This document shows, piece by piece, positions 1 through 11,520 of a stretch of DNA of 64,000 nt. Every line of letters starts with the position of its first letter. Position 1 is the stretch's first letter. Source of the DNA: Monilinia fructicola (taxonomy: Eukaryota > Ascomycota > Leotiomycetes > Helotiales > Sclerotiniaceae); contig VICG01000016.1 in the NCBI GenBank assembly GCA_008692225.1, positions 1,508,001 to 1,572,000 of the forward strand, given 5' to 3'. Under the pieces are notes generated by a model that saw nothing but the letters and a program-made list of their open reading frames with translations, made no database searches and was not told where the DNA came from. A program made the translations under genes and the position numbers.

Positions 1-3000
1 AGATGGAGATTGAGATGGAGATTGAGATGGTTAAATGGGGGAGGTACTTGGGTGGCTGTGGGTTTGGGGGAGCGGAGGAGGGGAAGGAAGAAAATATATG
101 TATGGATCCTGGAACTGGAGAAGAGAAGAGAAGGGAAGGGAAGGGAAAATAATCAACGCTCTACTACCCACCACGTATCAATGTTTACTATGTGAGTGAG
201 AGTGAGAGTGAGGATTATGATAGCAGGTAGCAGGGAGCGGAAAGTTTGATGATGATGGTAATGATGCTTATGTATGTATATATGTATATATGTATGTATG
301 CATGTATATAACATTACGCAATCTCAACCCTGAAATGACTGCATGGGAGGAGATGGATGGGATTGGATGGAACGGGATGACTTTGAGGAGATTTGGGGGA
401 TCTGGTCTGGTCTGGTGAGGTGTGGTATAATGTGATGTGGTATTGCTGACTGTGTGTGATATGTATTGTTGTTTTTGTTGTTGCGTCCGCTGATAATCAT
501 ATAAACGAGGTGATGTTTGTGGGTTGGGTTGGGTATGATGGGGGAGGGGGTGGGGGTGGGAGGTGGGAGGTGTGATTTTTTGAGATGTTATCGTCATACT
601 GTACAATATGGTTCGTTTGGGATCTTGGGTTTTGGGTCTGGGTGGAGGGAGGAGGTTGGTTGCTGTGTTGTGATTTGGATGTTCGTGCTGGCTGGGGTCC
701 GATGTTTGGATGTTTTTGGTGTTTTGAGAGGTTGGTGGGTGGTGAGTGGTCTTGTGTTGGGATCTGTGGTTGTGATGGATGGATGGATGGATGAGTGGTT
801 TTGGGGGAGACTTGGGTTTGGGTTTGGTTGGTTTGGATTGGATGTTTGGATACGATTTTGGGATTGGGATTTATATGCTTCATTAATGATATCTATAGCA
901 GCGAGCTTGGGAATTAGATTAGATTGGAGATAGGAAGTTTGGGGTGAAGTTGGGGTTGAAATCTGGGGTCTGGGGTTTGGTTGATGAAGATGAAAATGAG
1001 TATGATGAGTATGATTTGCTCGGATTGGGGTGAGGAGGAAAGGGAGAGTAGATGGTGAATTGTAGACTGAATGACGTTTTGTAGATTGGATATTAGATTC
1101 AGATGTGTAGTTTAAAGGAGTTGTAACTTGTGAGTTAATGGTAACCTTTCGGAGCTACTCGAGTATTCACCGTCTAGATGAGCTGAGAATGGAATGTAAT
1201 GATAAACGGATGGTATGAGGAAAGTTTCATCGAGAAGTAGTTCGGATATTGAGCTTTGCTGGTGAATATGATATCGAAAAGAATGTTTATGGTTTGATTG
1301 GAGCGGCTGTATTTGTACTGTTCAGTACTTTTTCTTCGGCTGAGACTCCTGAGAGGATAAGTAGACTGGGCATTGCTCGAGGAATTCCAAGTTGTGTATA
1401 GAAGCACCTAGTAAGTAAACTAAGAGCGAGTATTGTGCGGTGAGAAGGAGAAGAGTGCCAGGTGAGCTTTGTTGTTGAGCTTTGTTTTCTATTGTTTGGT
1501 GTTGTGAAGTCTTATTGACTACTTTTAGAACTACCCCTGACTGAAACTATATTTTCTTTCGCTTTCCCTTGCTGCTATGTATTGTAATCATTATCATTGT
1601 CATCGTCGTCGTCATCGTCATGCCTTTCATATCCATCTATACATGCTTATTGTTCTTGTCCTTACTCACTTCTTATAACCTTTGAATAATTTCTCAACGT
1701 CTACTTGTATTATGGTCACCACGTTTTCTCCCAGCCTCTCAGCCTCTCAGCTTCACAGCCTCTCAGCCTCACAGCATCTCAGCCTCACAGCATCTCCAAT
1801 CAACCAATCATCGGAAGCATCCATCCTTCGATCTCATCAATCCATCCATCCATCCACCCAACCCCAAAAGCCTTCCATGGATTCTCCAATGAGTACATAC
1901 TGTACTCTGTGCAAGTACAGTAAAATACAAGTGGCAACCATCTCGGTATAAACGGCACAACGACGGCAATCGGACAACGATACCCGATACCGATGAGATA
2001 TAATCCCAATTCGGCATAGATGAACTGAAATAAACTTGATATTTTCCTCGCATCCTTGTGCTGATCAACAATTGATACATGTACCGTAGGCGAGAACTTG
2101 GGGAGGCGTCAAGGTACACCACCGAGATTGTGATGACGCGCTATGAAAGACTGGACACTGGATACTGGGCGGTGGACAGTCGCATCGGTGGCTGGGGTGT
2201 AAAGTTACTGCGTAACCTAGAGAACTCTTGACAAATGGGATGAGAGAGATGGAGTTGGAAGGATGGAGATTGGAGATGGTTTCCCCTGTTTGGTGTGATG
2301 CTAAGTGTGGGACTCGCGGGGATCACGGGCTGGAATTTAGAAGTCTTGGAAAGGTTTATACGGTTGGTTAGTGGTAGTAGTAGCCTTGTTGAGGTTTTTT
2401 TTGACTTCACTCTAACTTCACTTCATTTTTAGGATTGCTGTTGTTGTCGTTGCTGTCGTTGTTGTCGTTGTTGTTTTGTTGTTTTGTTGTTTGTTGTTTG
2501 TTGTCTTTTCCCTTACCGCCAACATGGTTTCATAATATTCAGCCGTCGCTCTCTTTCTCGAGATCTATTCAAACGTCTAGTTAGGTACTCCCCAGCTAGA
2601 TACATATGGAGTAACCATTAGCCCTTGCATTATTGGCTCTCTGGAAACTCGGAATCAGTGGGTGTGAAATGATAGACGGCCATCTACATAAGCTGCCAAG
2701 GACAGTTATGCAAAGATGATTTTCGTTACATAAACTATGAGAAGATCATTTCGACATTCAGATGTGTTATGCTGTTTTATCTTATGAAGATTTGCATAAT
2801 ATGAAGTTCTGCTGAAAGTCTTGCTACTAAGGTTACTCATAACCAATCCACAGATACTGGCTTCAAACTTCCCTCGTATAAACTTGATGAAAATTCTTTT
2901 ATGCTCAAATCATCTAATACACTGGGGCGTGCATTACCGGTTTAGTATCCTCGGACACGTACAGCCTTAGTCTAGATGTTTCGGATGACCCCGTACTTTT

Positions 3001-4000
3001 CTTTTAGTTAAAATGCTACTTTAACTTGTTTGTTTTCATTGGGATGTTGAAATTAATAAGTATGGCAAATTACTTCTTTTCCCATTATCGTTTACATCGG
3101 GTTTTTTCATATATTTGGAATACTACACACATTATGTCATTTCTCATCTCTCATCTTTTATATGATATCAGAATTGAACCAAGCGGGCCGTTCAAGTGAT
3201 TTCCCTTTCTTTATATTGAATTGGAAACATCAATGCTGTCATATTGTCATACTGTCATAGCATTCACATCCATACCTAGCTAGGTTTTCATATACTCCGG
3301 GAGTCCGCCCCTAGGTGTTGTGATTGCAGGAACAAGTTGGTTGACTAACTCTTTACTCATTCCCTCATCCAATGAACTGATTGTCTATTATGGCACCATA
3401 GTCATTTACCCGCCTCACCTTATTCCATATACAAGTAGTTCGAGAAATTCAATAATGTCACAATGGGATTCTTCCAGATTCAATCTGAATCTGGGGGATT
3501 ACGTGGTTCTACTATCCGAATGTCATCCAACTGCCTGACCTGCAGAGTGCCTAGTAGCACTTACGCGCTCTTCTCCATATCAAGTTACACAAAAGGATCT
3601 GAAGGAATACGGGCCATGTAAAAACATACATCTAAACATATATATATATACTCAAGTCATCCTAATTAGTAACTCTAGACCTGAAAAATTATCTAGAATA
3701 AATCAGAGCACTTTGACGGACTAGCTTCAACTTCTCAAACCCCTATTGGATGAAATGGAAACACTGGAGAAATCTAGGAAGCTAGCATGTACTAGTGCGC
3801 CACGGCATAGACATGACGTGAATTATATCATAATTCTATCATTGGAACCAACCAAGGCAAATCAGCTTCAAGATCAAACATGGGTTCAAGATGGACCGTG
3901 CTAAGCCACATTAACTTGGAACTTGATGATGCGTTAGTGCACGGGTGGTGGTGTTTGTTGTTGTGCGGGAGTGGCTATATAAGAATTGAGCTTCCTGTTT
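1..4000. other. Gene-free leading region with simple repeats
   Basis: I found no supportable gene here. The first kilobase is strongly G/T-skewed on the + strand, with (GAGATG)n near 3-30, ATGTATAT-type repeats near 268-310 and GGATG repeats near 775-792. A tandem of CAGCCTCTCAG-like decamers lies at about 1732-1797 and TTGTCGTTG-type repeats at about 2435-2500. Open frames in this stretch follow the repeats and have no domain-like composition or intron signals. Confidence 0.6.
3976..3982 (+). promoter_or_regulatory. TATA box of the Ser/Ala-rich wall protein gene
   Basis: TATATAA lies about 175 bp upstream of the ATG at 4155. It is followed by a T-rich/pyrimidine-rich stretch (about 4008-4080), a common fungal core-promoter layout for highly expressed genes. 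Position and spacing are seen directly; function is inferred. Confidence 0.5.
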
Positions 4001-4154
4001 GTTGATGGACTTTTTTTTCCTTCTACATTACAACAACTATCACTTTCGTCTTCTACACACTTGATACCCCTCAAAAGAATCTATCTCTTCTCTTCAATCC
4101 TTCAATAAACAAACCTTCTTTAAGTTTCTTAATTAAATCAAACCAACCGCAAAT

Positions 4155-4831
4155 ATGCAATTCAAGAACCTCGTCTTTTTGGCTTTGGCCGGTGGTGTTA
4201 TGGTATGTTTTCCTTCCTTCACCTTTTCAGATCTATATTCCTTCTCAGATATGGATCGACTCCAACAATGCAAACACTAACACATCTCTCTCAGGGTCAA
4301 GGATCAGTTATCTCCTCCATCACCGAAAGTGCCGCCAGTGCCCTCAGCTCCGCCACCGAATCCGCCTTAGGATCATCCAGCAGCTCCCTCTCTTCTGCAT
4401 CTACCGCAGCTGCATCCTCGGCCTCATCCGCCAGCGATGTCGCCAGCTCCATCGCCTCTGTCACTAGCTCCGTCTCCTCCGCAGCATCCAGCGTCCAATC
4501 CTCCATCAACAGTGCCGACGCTTCCGCTCGTTCCAGCCTCTCCAGCGCCGAAGCCTCCGCCTCAACTCTCACCGGTTCCGCAGCTGCATCCGCCTCCTCA
4601 TCCCTTGCTTCGGTCTCTAGCTCCCTCGCCAGCAGCATAAGCTCCAAGACATCCTCCTTGTCCTCCTCTGCTAGCAGCAAGGCTACCTCTGCCGGAAGCG
4701 TCCACACCACCACCAACTCCGCCGGCGAAACCGTCACCTCCACATCGACCGGTGGTGCCGCCATCCAAACCGGTGCCATGGGAGCCGCCGCTCTCTTCGG
4801 AGGTGCCGCCATGTTCGCTGCTGCTTTGTAA
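4155..4831 (+). CDS. Small Ser/Ala-rich secreted, probably GPI-anchored wall protein
   Basis: Two exons, 4155-4202 and 4295-4831, give about 194 aa. The 92-nt intron has a GTATGT donor, an ACTAAC branch site near 4276 and a TCTCAG acceptor, in phase 0. Exon 1 encodes the first 16 residues of a signal peptide (MQFKNLVFLALAGGVM). The mature part is almost entirely Ser, Ala and Thr, a composition expected of an O-glycosylated stalk. The C-terminus runs Gly/Ala-rich into a hydrophobic tail (AALFGGAAMFAAAL), as in GPI-anchor signals. No enzymatic domain is visible. It probably sits in the cell wall or plasma membrane, where such proteins serve as structural or surface components. The long antisense frame across the same bases is an artefact of the Ser/Ala codon bias. 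The family is not recognised beyond this general class. Confidence 0.8.
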
Positions 4832-5391
4832 ATGACGGATTGATTGATTTCTTTCTTCTTCAAACCGGCATACCAAATGGGGGGTTTTCTTCATTCATGA
4901 TCGCTCGGGTAGGATACCGCGACACGATCATGAAGAGGAGTATGTAACTGATGATCGTAATGATGATGGTTAGGAATGGGAAATTGGGTTTGCGAATGGC
5001 GCTTTGTACTTAGTTGCATTGCGGTGCTAATTAATACCACTACATGAACATACATACTTTATCCTTCTCTTTTGCTTGGTGAAATCATTGTGTGACTTAT
5101 TCATCACGCTCATCTACCTTGTATTCATTGTGTAACCTTGTATTGATTGTGCAACTTCAAACCATACGATTGATTCGTGCTAACCTGGAATACCACACCC
5201 ATTACCCATTATTCATGGGGGCAAGCCCCCAAACCCCCTTAGCTCGCTGCGCTCGAATATACTTTCATTTTCAAAATACTCTACCTCCATGGCAGTGGTC
5301 CCTGGAGGGCTAGCGGACCGACATCAGATTAATTTTCAATCGTATCACAGCGCAAGCTAAAATTGTCAAGAATAAATAATATGATATTCAG
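4832..5391. other. Intergenic, with a GC-rich repeat fragment
   Basis: This is the 3' region between the wall-protein gene and the convergent SIN1 gene. No gene was found. It contains a GC-rich block at about 5212-5258 that resembles the loop of the inverted-repeat element at 23.5 kb (listed separately). Confidence 0.55.
5212..5258. repeat. GC-rich fragment related to the 23.5-kb element loop
   Basis: The block contains GGGGGCAAGCCCCCAAACCC. The reverse complement of 23521-23568 contains GGGGGCTAGCCCCCAAACCC in the same order, and both copies then continue with a TC-rich, CG-containing tail ending near TCGA. By eye about three quarters of roughly 45 positions match. No terminal inverted repeats are visible around this copy, so it looks like a fragment. 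Confidence 0.45.
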
Positions 5392-7988
5392 TTAACTATT
5401 TGTTTGATAAGGAGCAATACCCTTTTTGATTTCATAGACAATTTCTGCAGCTTCATCTGCACTCTTTGCTTCGAAATCGTAACGCTTTTCTTCGCGGGAT
5501 TTGTAGACCACGAGCTAATTTTGTTTTGTTAGCTTTTGATTTTGAAGTAAAGACAATGATAGTGATAGAAGATGAAAATGAACATGAAATAGGACTTGAT
5601 TTGTAAATATAACTTACCTTAAAGTTAGTTGGATGTCTTCTTGTAACTTTACAACCAACCACATTACTAAAATGTACTGTTGTCGTCTTGCCTTGCCCTT
5701 CAAACAAGGTCTTTCCAGTACTTGCAGGTAAAATATGCAAATATTCTCCATCTATAGCGATAACTCTTTCATTCATCCCTACGAATCTCATTGGCTGCTT
5801 TCTCCATACTGTATATCTCCTATAATTGGCAGAACCAAGTTCATCTTGCTTTACACTTTCCATCAATGGATGTGGAACCAACATTTGTGTTCCCTTTCGT
5901 GTCTTTCGGGGGTCAGGTCGATCGACCATGAGTGAATTGGGGGTGCTACTGGAAGGAGATCCAGTCATGGTCAAGGGTCCATCAGTAGCAAAACGACGTC
6001 GGTAGAGATCAAGTTCAGATGAATTGCCTATTGATCCCACTGTACGATCAAGATAAACAACAGTTCCAGATCCGGTAAGTTTAAGAACGTGGCCTGCTTT
6101 GTCTAGTTGTCTCTTCTTACAAACCGTATCAAGGACATCAGCCAAGTAAGTATCGGTAGTGACTTCTAGAGCGACCATTTGTCCAGGTGTAGCATTGATC
6201 GAATGAATATTAATACTCAATATCTTTTTAGTACCGCCACCTCTTGAAGTAGGTTGATTAAGAGCTGTCCCAATCGTAGGGGCATCTGCTAATGTGGAGT
6301 TTTTTCGTAATGCTGTCATTGTTGTAAGAAGAGGATTTTGATGAGGTTGAGTACCGAGGGGAAATGAACTATTAGGTTTTGGTGTATTGATAGGAGTAAA
6401 CTCTTCCTCTGCTTCAGATGGAACAATGGACTCTTGTTTGAATTGCGGTGTAAGTTTTTGATTTTCTTCGAATTGTTCATCAGTTGCCTCAACCAAAGCA
6501 AATTCATCAAAAGGCTTGGAATTTGATCTCGCTCTAGGTGGAGCTCGATTGTTGGCGAATGTAAATGAAGTGACTGGTTTGAGACGATCAAGAGGAGGAA
6601 AATCAGTATCTACCTCCCCATCATCTACCATCCGTAAGATCCATCGATTGACATTCAACTTCTCAGGAGCTATTGTTGGTTCAATCTTTTCCTCAAAATA
6701 CCTCCATAAACTTAAACCGATTAGATCAGTAATAGCTACAGGTCGATTGTGTGTTTCATCCTCATGAACAGTTCTCCTAATCAAAACCTCATAAGGCTTT
6801 GTGGTTGAAGTTGCAAATGGTGCCAATATACGAATATTAATAGGATTAGGATCTCCTTGTCCAGAAAGTGAAGCAAAACTCTCGAATGGCATAGCAGCTT
6901 TCGTTCGTTTAGCCATAATCATTGTCGTCAATAAGCTTTTAGGTTGTATCATACTAATAGGACGAGGAGGTGGTAAGGCTTGAAGTACTGGTGGTGCTGG
7001 TTTTGATCTCTTTGTTGGTGATCTTATAAGTTCTCGAGGTATAGTATTTCCAATATGCTCTGGGGCGGCAGTTATTGGTCCATCAACACTATCTAATATA
7101 GATGCACTGTCGATACTGCCACCAAATGTAGATGACATATCTGATCCCGAATCTTCATCTTCTTCCTCCTCTTCCTCTAAGAGATCACTGACTTGTCTCT
7201 TAACACCAAAATCAGGCTCCGGTGGATTCGTTCTAACCATTCTACCAGCCCTCGCGGCATTCCTATTTAATTCTCTTTGTTTTTGAAAAGCGGACGCATC
7301 AAATTCATTGTCAGATGACATCTCACTACTCGTAACAGTATCTCTCCTAGCCCTTTCTTTCACAACCTCTACAGCAGATTGAGAGCCTCTTCTTATGCCT
7401 GGCCCTGGAGTACGTGTTGGAGAACTTGCCGTAGTAGATTGTCGAAGGTTAGATCCACGAATGGGAGAAGAACCAGAACGATTTCGTATGGGCATTTTGG
7501 AGAATTTAATTTGTTGGGCTGCCCTTTGATCTCCATCATCATCGCTATCATCACTCAAATCACTACTATCTTCCTCTTCCATTTGTTCTCTCCTCCTTCT
7601 CCTTTTCGTAGCAATGCCCGGTCCCACTGTATCGCCTGCCCCCCCTGTGAGTAAGCCTCCTTCTTCAACTTCATCCTCGAGGCCAGAAGGTATCAGACCA
7701 GCTGATCTAGGTGGTGCTTGAAAATATTCTGATGTGATAGCTGTTGGTATTGGCGGGGAATGTGTTCGTTTTATATTTGCGGCATTCGTACGCCATCCAG
7801 CAGCTTTGAATCCCGGTGTATTTAAGAAACCATCATTAATCGTGATAAGCCTTTCACCAACACCATCTGCGATATTATTTAAATAATTTGATCTCAATTG
7901 ATAAGAGACAAGACTGTGTAGCGCGTTAGTTGAGGAAGCGGGATGTAGTTGAGAAGAACACTTACTCTTCTACTTGAATGACCGACAT
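5392..7988 (-). CDS. SIN1/AVO1-type TORC2 subunit
   Basis: Three exons (7966-7988, 5618-7913, 5392-5514) give 813 aa with an intact frame. The start was chosen because a 23-nt first exon (MSVIQVED) joins to LVSYQLRSNYL and DGVGERLIT, the conserved N-terminus of fungal AVO1 proteins. Its intron has a GTAAGT donor and a CTAAC branch. Order: an N-terminal disordered acidic/Ser-rich region, a CRIM domain around residues 320-470 (PFESFASLSGQGDPNPINI, then a DFPPLDR element), a Ras-binding-like ubiquitin-fold segment around 575-660, and a C-terminal PH domain around 700-810 (YRRYTVWRKQPMRF; last exon LVVYKSREEKRYDFEAKSAD). In the family this protein scaffolds TORC2 at the plasma membrane and presents AGC kinases through CRIM. 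The gene is divergent from the PRCC-type gene, with a 589-bp shared upstream region. Confidence 0.93.
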
Positions 7989-8577
7989 AGTTAGTAGTAG
8001 TAGAATTCAAATGATTTAAAGGAACGATCACCGGCTCGTAAGCATGAAAGAACAACCTGGAAGAAAGAGATTCGAGAGATTCGAGAGATTCAAGCGATTC
8101 ATTCGTTTCCAATCATTGTGAAGTGGTTTTCAAATGGAATTTCAATCATAGGAACAATGAATGAAGTTGCGATAAACACATTCCAAGATTGCTTGTAGAT
8201 TTAATCTTTATCAAAGCTCAGCCTTGCACATGAAGGATCGATCCATGGATATCTGGGGTACAAGTACAAGTAGTTCGGTCTCAGGTTGTCAAATTAGCCC
8301 GAGGTTACATGATGATGACACTAATTAATTGATAAAATCGATGGCCGATTCATTTTTTATTCATCAGGCTGTGGGGATTGACAGCCTTTTCAACAACCTT
8401 CATGACCTTGGGAGCATTTACATTTATTTGTAAACAGTATTATCAGAAACCAGAACTATAAGAACAACAGCAGCAGCGGCAGCAGCAACGATAACGACAG
8501 CGGCAGTGGCAGCGACGACGACAACAACAACAACAACAGCAACAACAACAACAACGTCACTCTCATCAATAACATCA
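7989..8577. promoter_or_regulatory. Shared divergent upstream region of SIN1 and the PRCC-type gene
   Basis: The start codons face away from each other. The PRCC-proximal part (about 8463-8556) is a CAG/CAA/ACG-type trinucleotide tract and is probably 5' leader. One ATCCATGGAT palindrome lies at 8241-8250. No TATA box stands out. Confidence 0.5.
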
Positions 8578-9804
8578 ATGGCGCTCGTCGATTATTCAGA
8601 TTCAGAGGATTCGGGATCGGATTCCCCAAAGACTACTGCGCCAAAACCTTCTACGTCAACGTCAACACCAACACCAACACCAACACCAACATCATCATCT
8701 ACTGGCAAACCATCATTTCAAAAGGTTGTCGATAGATCAAATCCGGGTAAAATCAAAGTATCTTTACCACAGGCATCATTAAAAGATGATACCAAAACCG
8801 ATGAACCACCAACAAAGCGAGTCAAGACTGGTGGTGGTGGAGCTTTTAGTGGATTTAATTCATTCTTACCAGCTCCAAAAAGAACAGGACAATCTACAAA
8901 TACTACATTGGGTGGTGGAAATGTGGCAAGAAAGAGTGGTTTAGGAGCTGGAATTAGTTTGAAGACTGGAGCTACTCCTGCTTTTAGCAGAGAACCGGAA
9001 CCATTGAAAGAATACAAAGAGGATGAGTCGGCAAGAGATGAAGAATCAAGTACGGGATCTGGTTTGAATTTACCACCTCCAAACTCATTAGTTGATGGAC
9101 AAAAACCAGCAGATGAAGTCAAATTAGTTGGGAAACCATTAATGTTCAAACCGTTGTCTGTTTCGAGAAAACCAGCAAAAAAGAAGATACAAAAACCAGA
9201 ATCAATTACATCTACACCTGCTCATCTAAACCCAGAAATCGAGACACCGGCCACTCCACAAAACTCAGGAAAAGCAACCCCGAAACCAAAAGTATCATTA
9301 TTTTCTCTCGAAGTAGAACCAGTCAATATGACTCCAAATACAACTTCCAATGGAGAATATAAACCAATGCTATACCAATCATCTTCCTCACAGGACCAAG
9401 AACCTACCTATGAAGATTACACTCCCACAACCTCACATACCCTCCCTTTCGCGCCGACTCCTCCAGTCAACCACCATAATACCGAATCTCTCTCGTCCAT
9501 AGCCGATACCCTTCACCTCTCCGCTGCTGAACGCCGTCAATTGTTTGGACGTCAAAAGGGTGGCTCTGGTCCACAAGCCACTAAAATCATAAACTTCAAC
9601 ACCGATCAAGAGTATGCACATAATGAAGAATTACGTGCAGCAGGTGAGCAAGTGGTACATAATCCAGTCAGATCAATTGCACCTGGTAAACATAGTTTGA
9701 AACAACTTGTTGGCGCAGCTCAAAGTCAAAAGGAAGCATTGGAGGAGAGCTTTGCTACAGGGAGAAATAACAGGAAGGAGGCTGGAAGTAAATATGGGTG
9801 GTAG
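8578..9804 (+). CDS. PRCC-domain nuclear protein
   Basis: One exon, 408 aa. The ATG at 8578 (MALVDYSDSEDSGSD) was preferred to in-frame non-ATG codons upstream because those only translate the ACA/ACG repeat tract of the leader. The N-terminal two thirds are disordered, rich in Pro, Ser, Thr and Lys, with several basic nuclear-localisation-like patches. The C-terminal third carries the conserved block: ADTLHLSAAERRQLFGR, then IINFNTDQEY, then HNPVRSIAPGKHSLKQL, ending in SKYGW. This matches the PRCC (papillary renal-cell carcinoma-associated, mitotic checkpoint PRCC) C-terminal domain, found in spliceosome-associated nuclear proteins. A role in pre-mRNA splicing is inferred from family knowledge only. 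Confidence 0.88.
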   Translation: MALVDYSDSEDSGSDSPKTTAPKPSTSTSTPTPTPTPTSSSTGKPSFQKVVDRSNPGKIKVSLPQASLKDDTKTDEPPTKRVKTGGGGAFSGFNSFLPAPKRTGQSTNTTLGGGNVARKSGLGAGISLKTGATPAFSREPEPLKEYKEDESARDEESSTGSGLNLPPPNSLVDGQKPADEVKLVGKPLMFKPLSVSRKPAKKKIQKPESITSTPAHLNPEIETPATPQNSGKATPKPKVSLFSLEVEPVNMTPNTTSNGEYKPMLYQSSSSQDQEPTYEDYTPTTSHTLPFAPTPPVNHHNTESLSSIADTLHLSAAERRQLFGRQKGGSGPQATKIINFNTDQEYAHNEELRAAGEQVVHNPVRSIAPGKHSLKQLVGAAQSQKEALEESFATGRNNRKEAGSKYGW

Positions 9805-10226
9805 ATTGAGTGACGTATGATTAGGAGGGGGAAGAGAGAAAGAAAGGGATTGTGTGCAATACATGATAGTGTTGAGATGTAACGGAAATGTGAAAGAGTT
9901 CGATACCCATGTAGTCTATTCAGATTCTTGTTTCATGAATACATATACAAATTGAAGAAAGCTAATATGAAAACGTATATGGACATAAGTAAATATGTAT
10001 TGTAGAAATGAATATATATACAAAAACTGCCATGCCTTTCTTTTGATCATGTCCTCTGATCCGACACCCATCCAAGGCGAACCCAAAAAATCAGACCCAA
10101 TAAACTCCACCCGATCACAGCTCTTGTTCTCGGGAAACAACCATGACACTTTGAACTCCTTGCTCTCTCTCTTCCCCCAAACCCATCATCCACACCCAAA
10201 AAATGCATCCCATACCAAAGGGCAAC
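9805..10226. other. Short convergent intergenic region
   Basis: This stretch lies between the 3' ends of the PRCC-type gene and the unrecognised GC-rich gene. No gene was found. Base composition changes abruptly from AT-rich to C-rich near 10.05-10.2 kb. Confidence 0.5.
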
Positions 10227-11520
10227 CTAACAATCCACCTCAATAAGCGTAAGTCTTCTCTCCCCCCTCATCAAAAGGTTCCATTCTCCTCTCGTCCCCG
10301 GACTAATATCCTCACTACTATTGGGAGTCCTCTGCCCCCTAAAAAACGGCCCCTTATCCTCCTCCGCCCTCCTCCCCCAAACCGGACTCTCCCCATCCCT
10401 CCCCTTAGCACTCTCGCCCACCTCCACCAAATCCTCCCCCTCCTCCCTCTCAAACGAAGTCTTCACCGAAAGCCTCCCCAACCCCTCCCTCTCCACCCCA
10501 CCCACCCTCACCGCCCCCCCATACGCCCTCCGATACCCCTCTTCCACATCCCACAGCGCGCTAAGCGAAACCCCCAACCACGCATACCCACCCTCCAACT
10601 CCCGCCGACACAGCGGCCCCCCTCCCCTCCCCAAGACCACCCGTCTCAGCCCCTGCACCGCAACGGCGCGCTCCGCCGCCCGCAACCCCCGCGAATACGC
10701 ATGCAACGCACACTTAAACTCAAACAGGTAATCGAGGGCGTAGAGCGACAGGCCGGGCGCCGCAAACACGAGACGGTTCTGCGCGAGCGATCTGCGGATG
10801 AGCTCCCGCGTGCCGGCATCTTCGATGGGTTGCGAGAGGGGTCGCGCGCTGAGCCAGTCGCTGCCGATGGCGGGGAATTTTTTTCTCCGCCCGCGTGATG
10901 GTGGCGCGGAGGATGCGTTCGGCGCGCGGGGTGAGGGTGCTGGAGTGGAGGAGCGTGATGCCGTAGCGGTTGGGGGTGTTGGGGGATAGCCATTCGGGGG
11001 AGGGGGAACGGGGGGTGGGGGGCGGGGAGATGGAGGCGTGGAGGTGGTGCGCCATGGTGTCTTTCGGGGAGGAGGGGAGGCCGGGGTATTTTGTGCGGGA
11101 GAGGTAGATGGTGGAGGTGGAGAGGGTGGATGTTGTCGTGGAGGTTGAGCGGTCCGAGGGGGAGTGCGAGAAGATGGTGTTGGTGGGGCTTGAGGCGCGG
11201 GAACTGAGCGGGGAGCTTCCTCGGCTGGTAGGTGCGATGTCGCGGGTGTGCGATGTGAGTGGTGCGTGGTTGTAGAGGATGGTGGATGGGGATGCAGTGA
11301 GAGAATAAGAGCCGGGTGCGGGGGTAGATTGGGCAATCATGGGACTCTGAATTTGGCTGTCTTTTTTGATGACGATCAATGATAGATGAAGTCTCTTTCG
11401 CACTAAGCGTTTTGATACATAATCAAGAGCTTCGAGTAATTCGGATGGTAGCTGCATTGGTTCAAGCAGTGATGTACCCGCTTCGAGTGGAGAGGATATA
11501 TTATTCTTTGAGATAGGCAT
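10227..11520 (-). CDS. Conserved-looking fungal protein, unknown function, one frame break
   Basis: I do not recognise the family. The frame starts at the ATG at 11520 (MPISKNNISSPLEAG), includes LPSELLEALDYVSKRLVRKR and a Ser/Pro/Thr-rich linker, then YGITLLHSSTLTPRAERIL. It breaks at a run of seven A on the coding strand (10878-10884 on +). Dropping one A continues the protein as AEKKFPAIGSDWL, ELIRRSLAQNRLVFAAPG, LYALDYLFEFKCALHAYSRG and GYAWLGVSLSALWDVEEGYR. Total length is 1294 nt, which fits 430 aa once one base is removed. The C-terminal half has even hydrophobicity, as in a folded globular domain. Coding GC is far above that of the neighbours. A sequencing error is more likely than a pseudogene because both sides keep protein-like composition. 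Confidence 0.7.

Noticed and set aside
4297..4863. 188-codon antisense frame over the Ser/Ala-rich gene
   Set aside because: Shadow of GCC/TCC codon bias. The + strand has the signal peptide, intron and GPI-like tail.
7894..8112. 72-codon frame with SLESLESLES repeats as SIN1 exon 1
   Set aside because: It starts at TTG and its frame does not join the downstream exon. The 23-nt exon starting at 7988 joins in phase and gives the conserved N-terminus.
8506..8577. Upstream extension of the PRCC-type protein (Thr-rich)
   Set aside because: It begins at a GTG and only translates an ACA/ACG repeat leader. The ATG at 8578 begins the recognisable protein.
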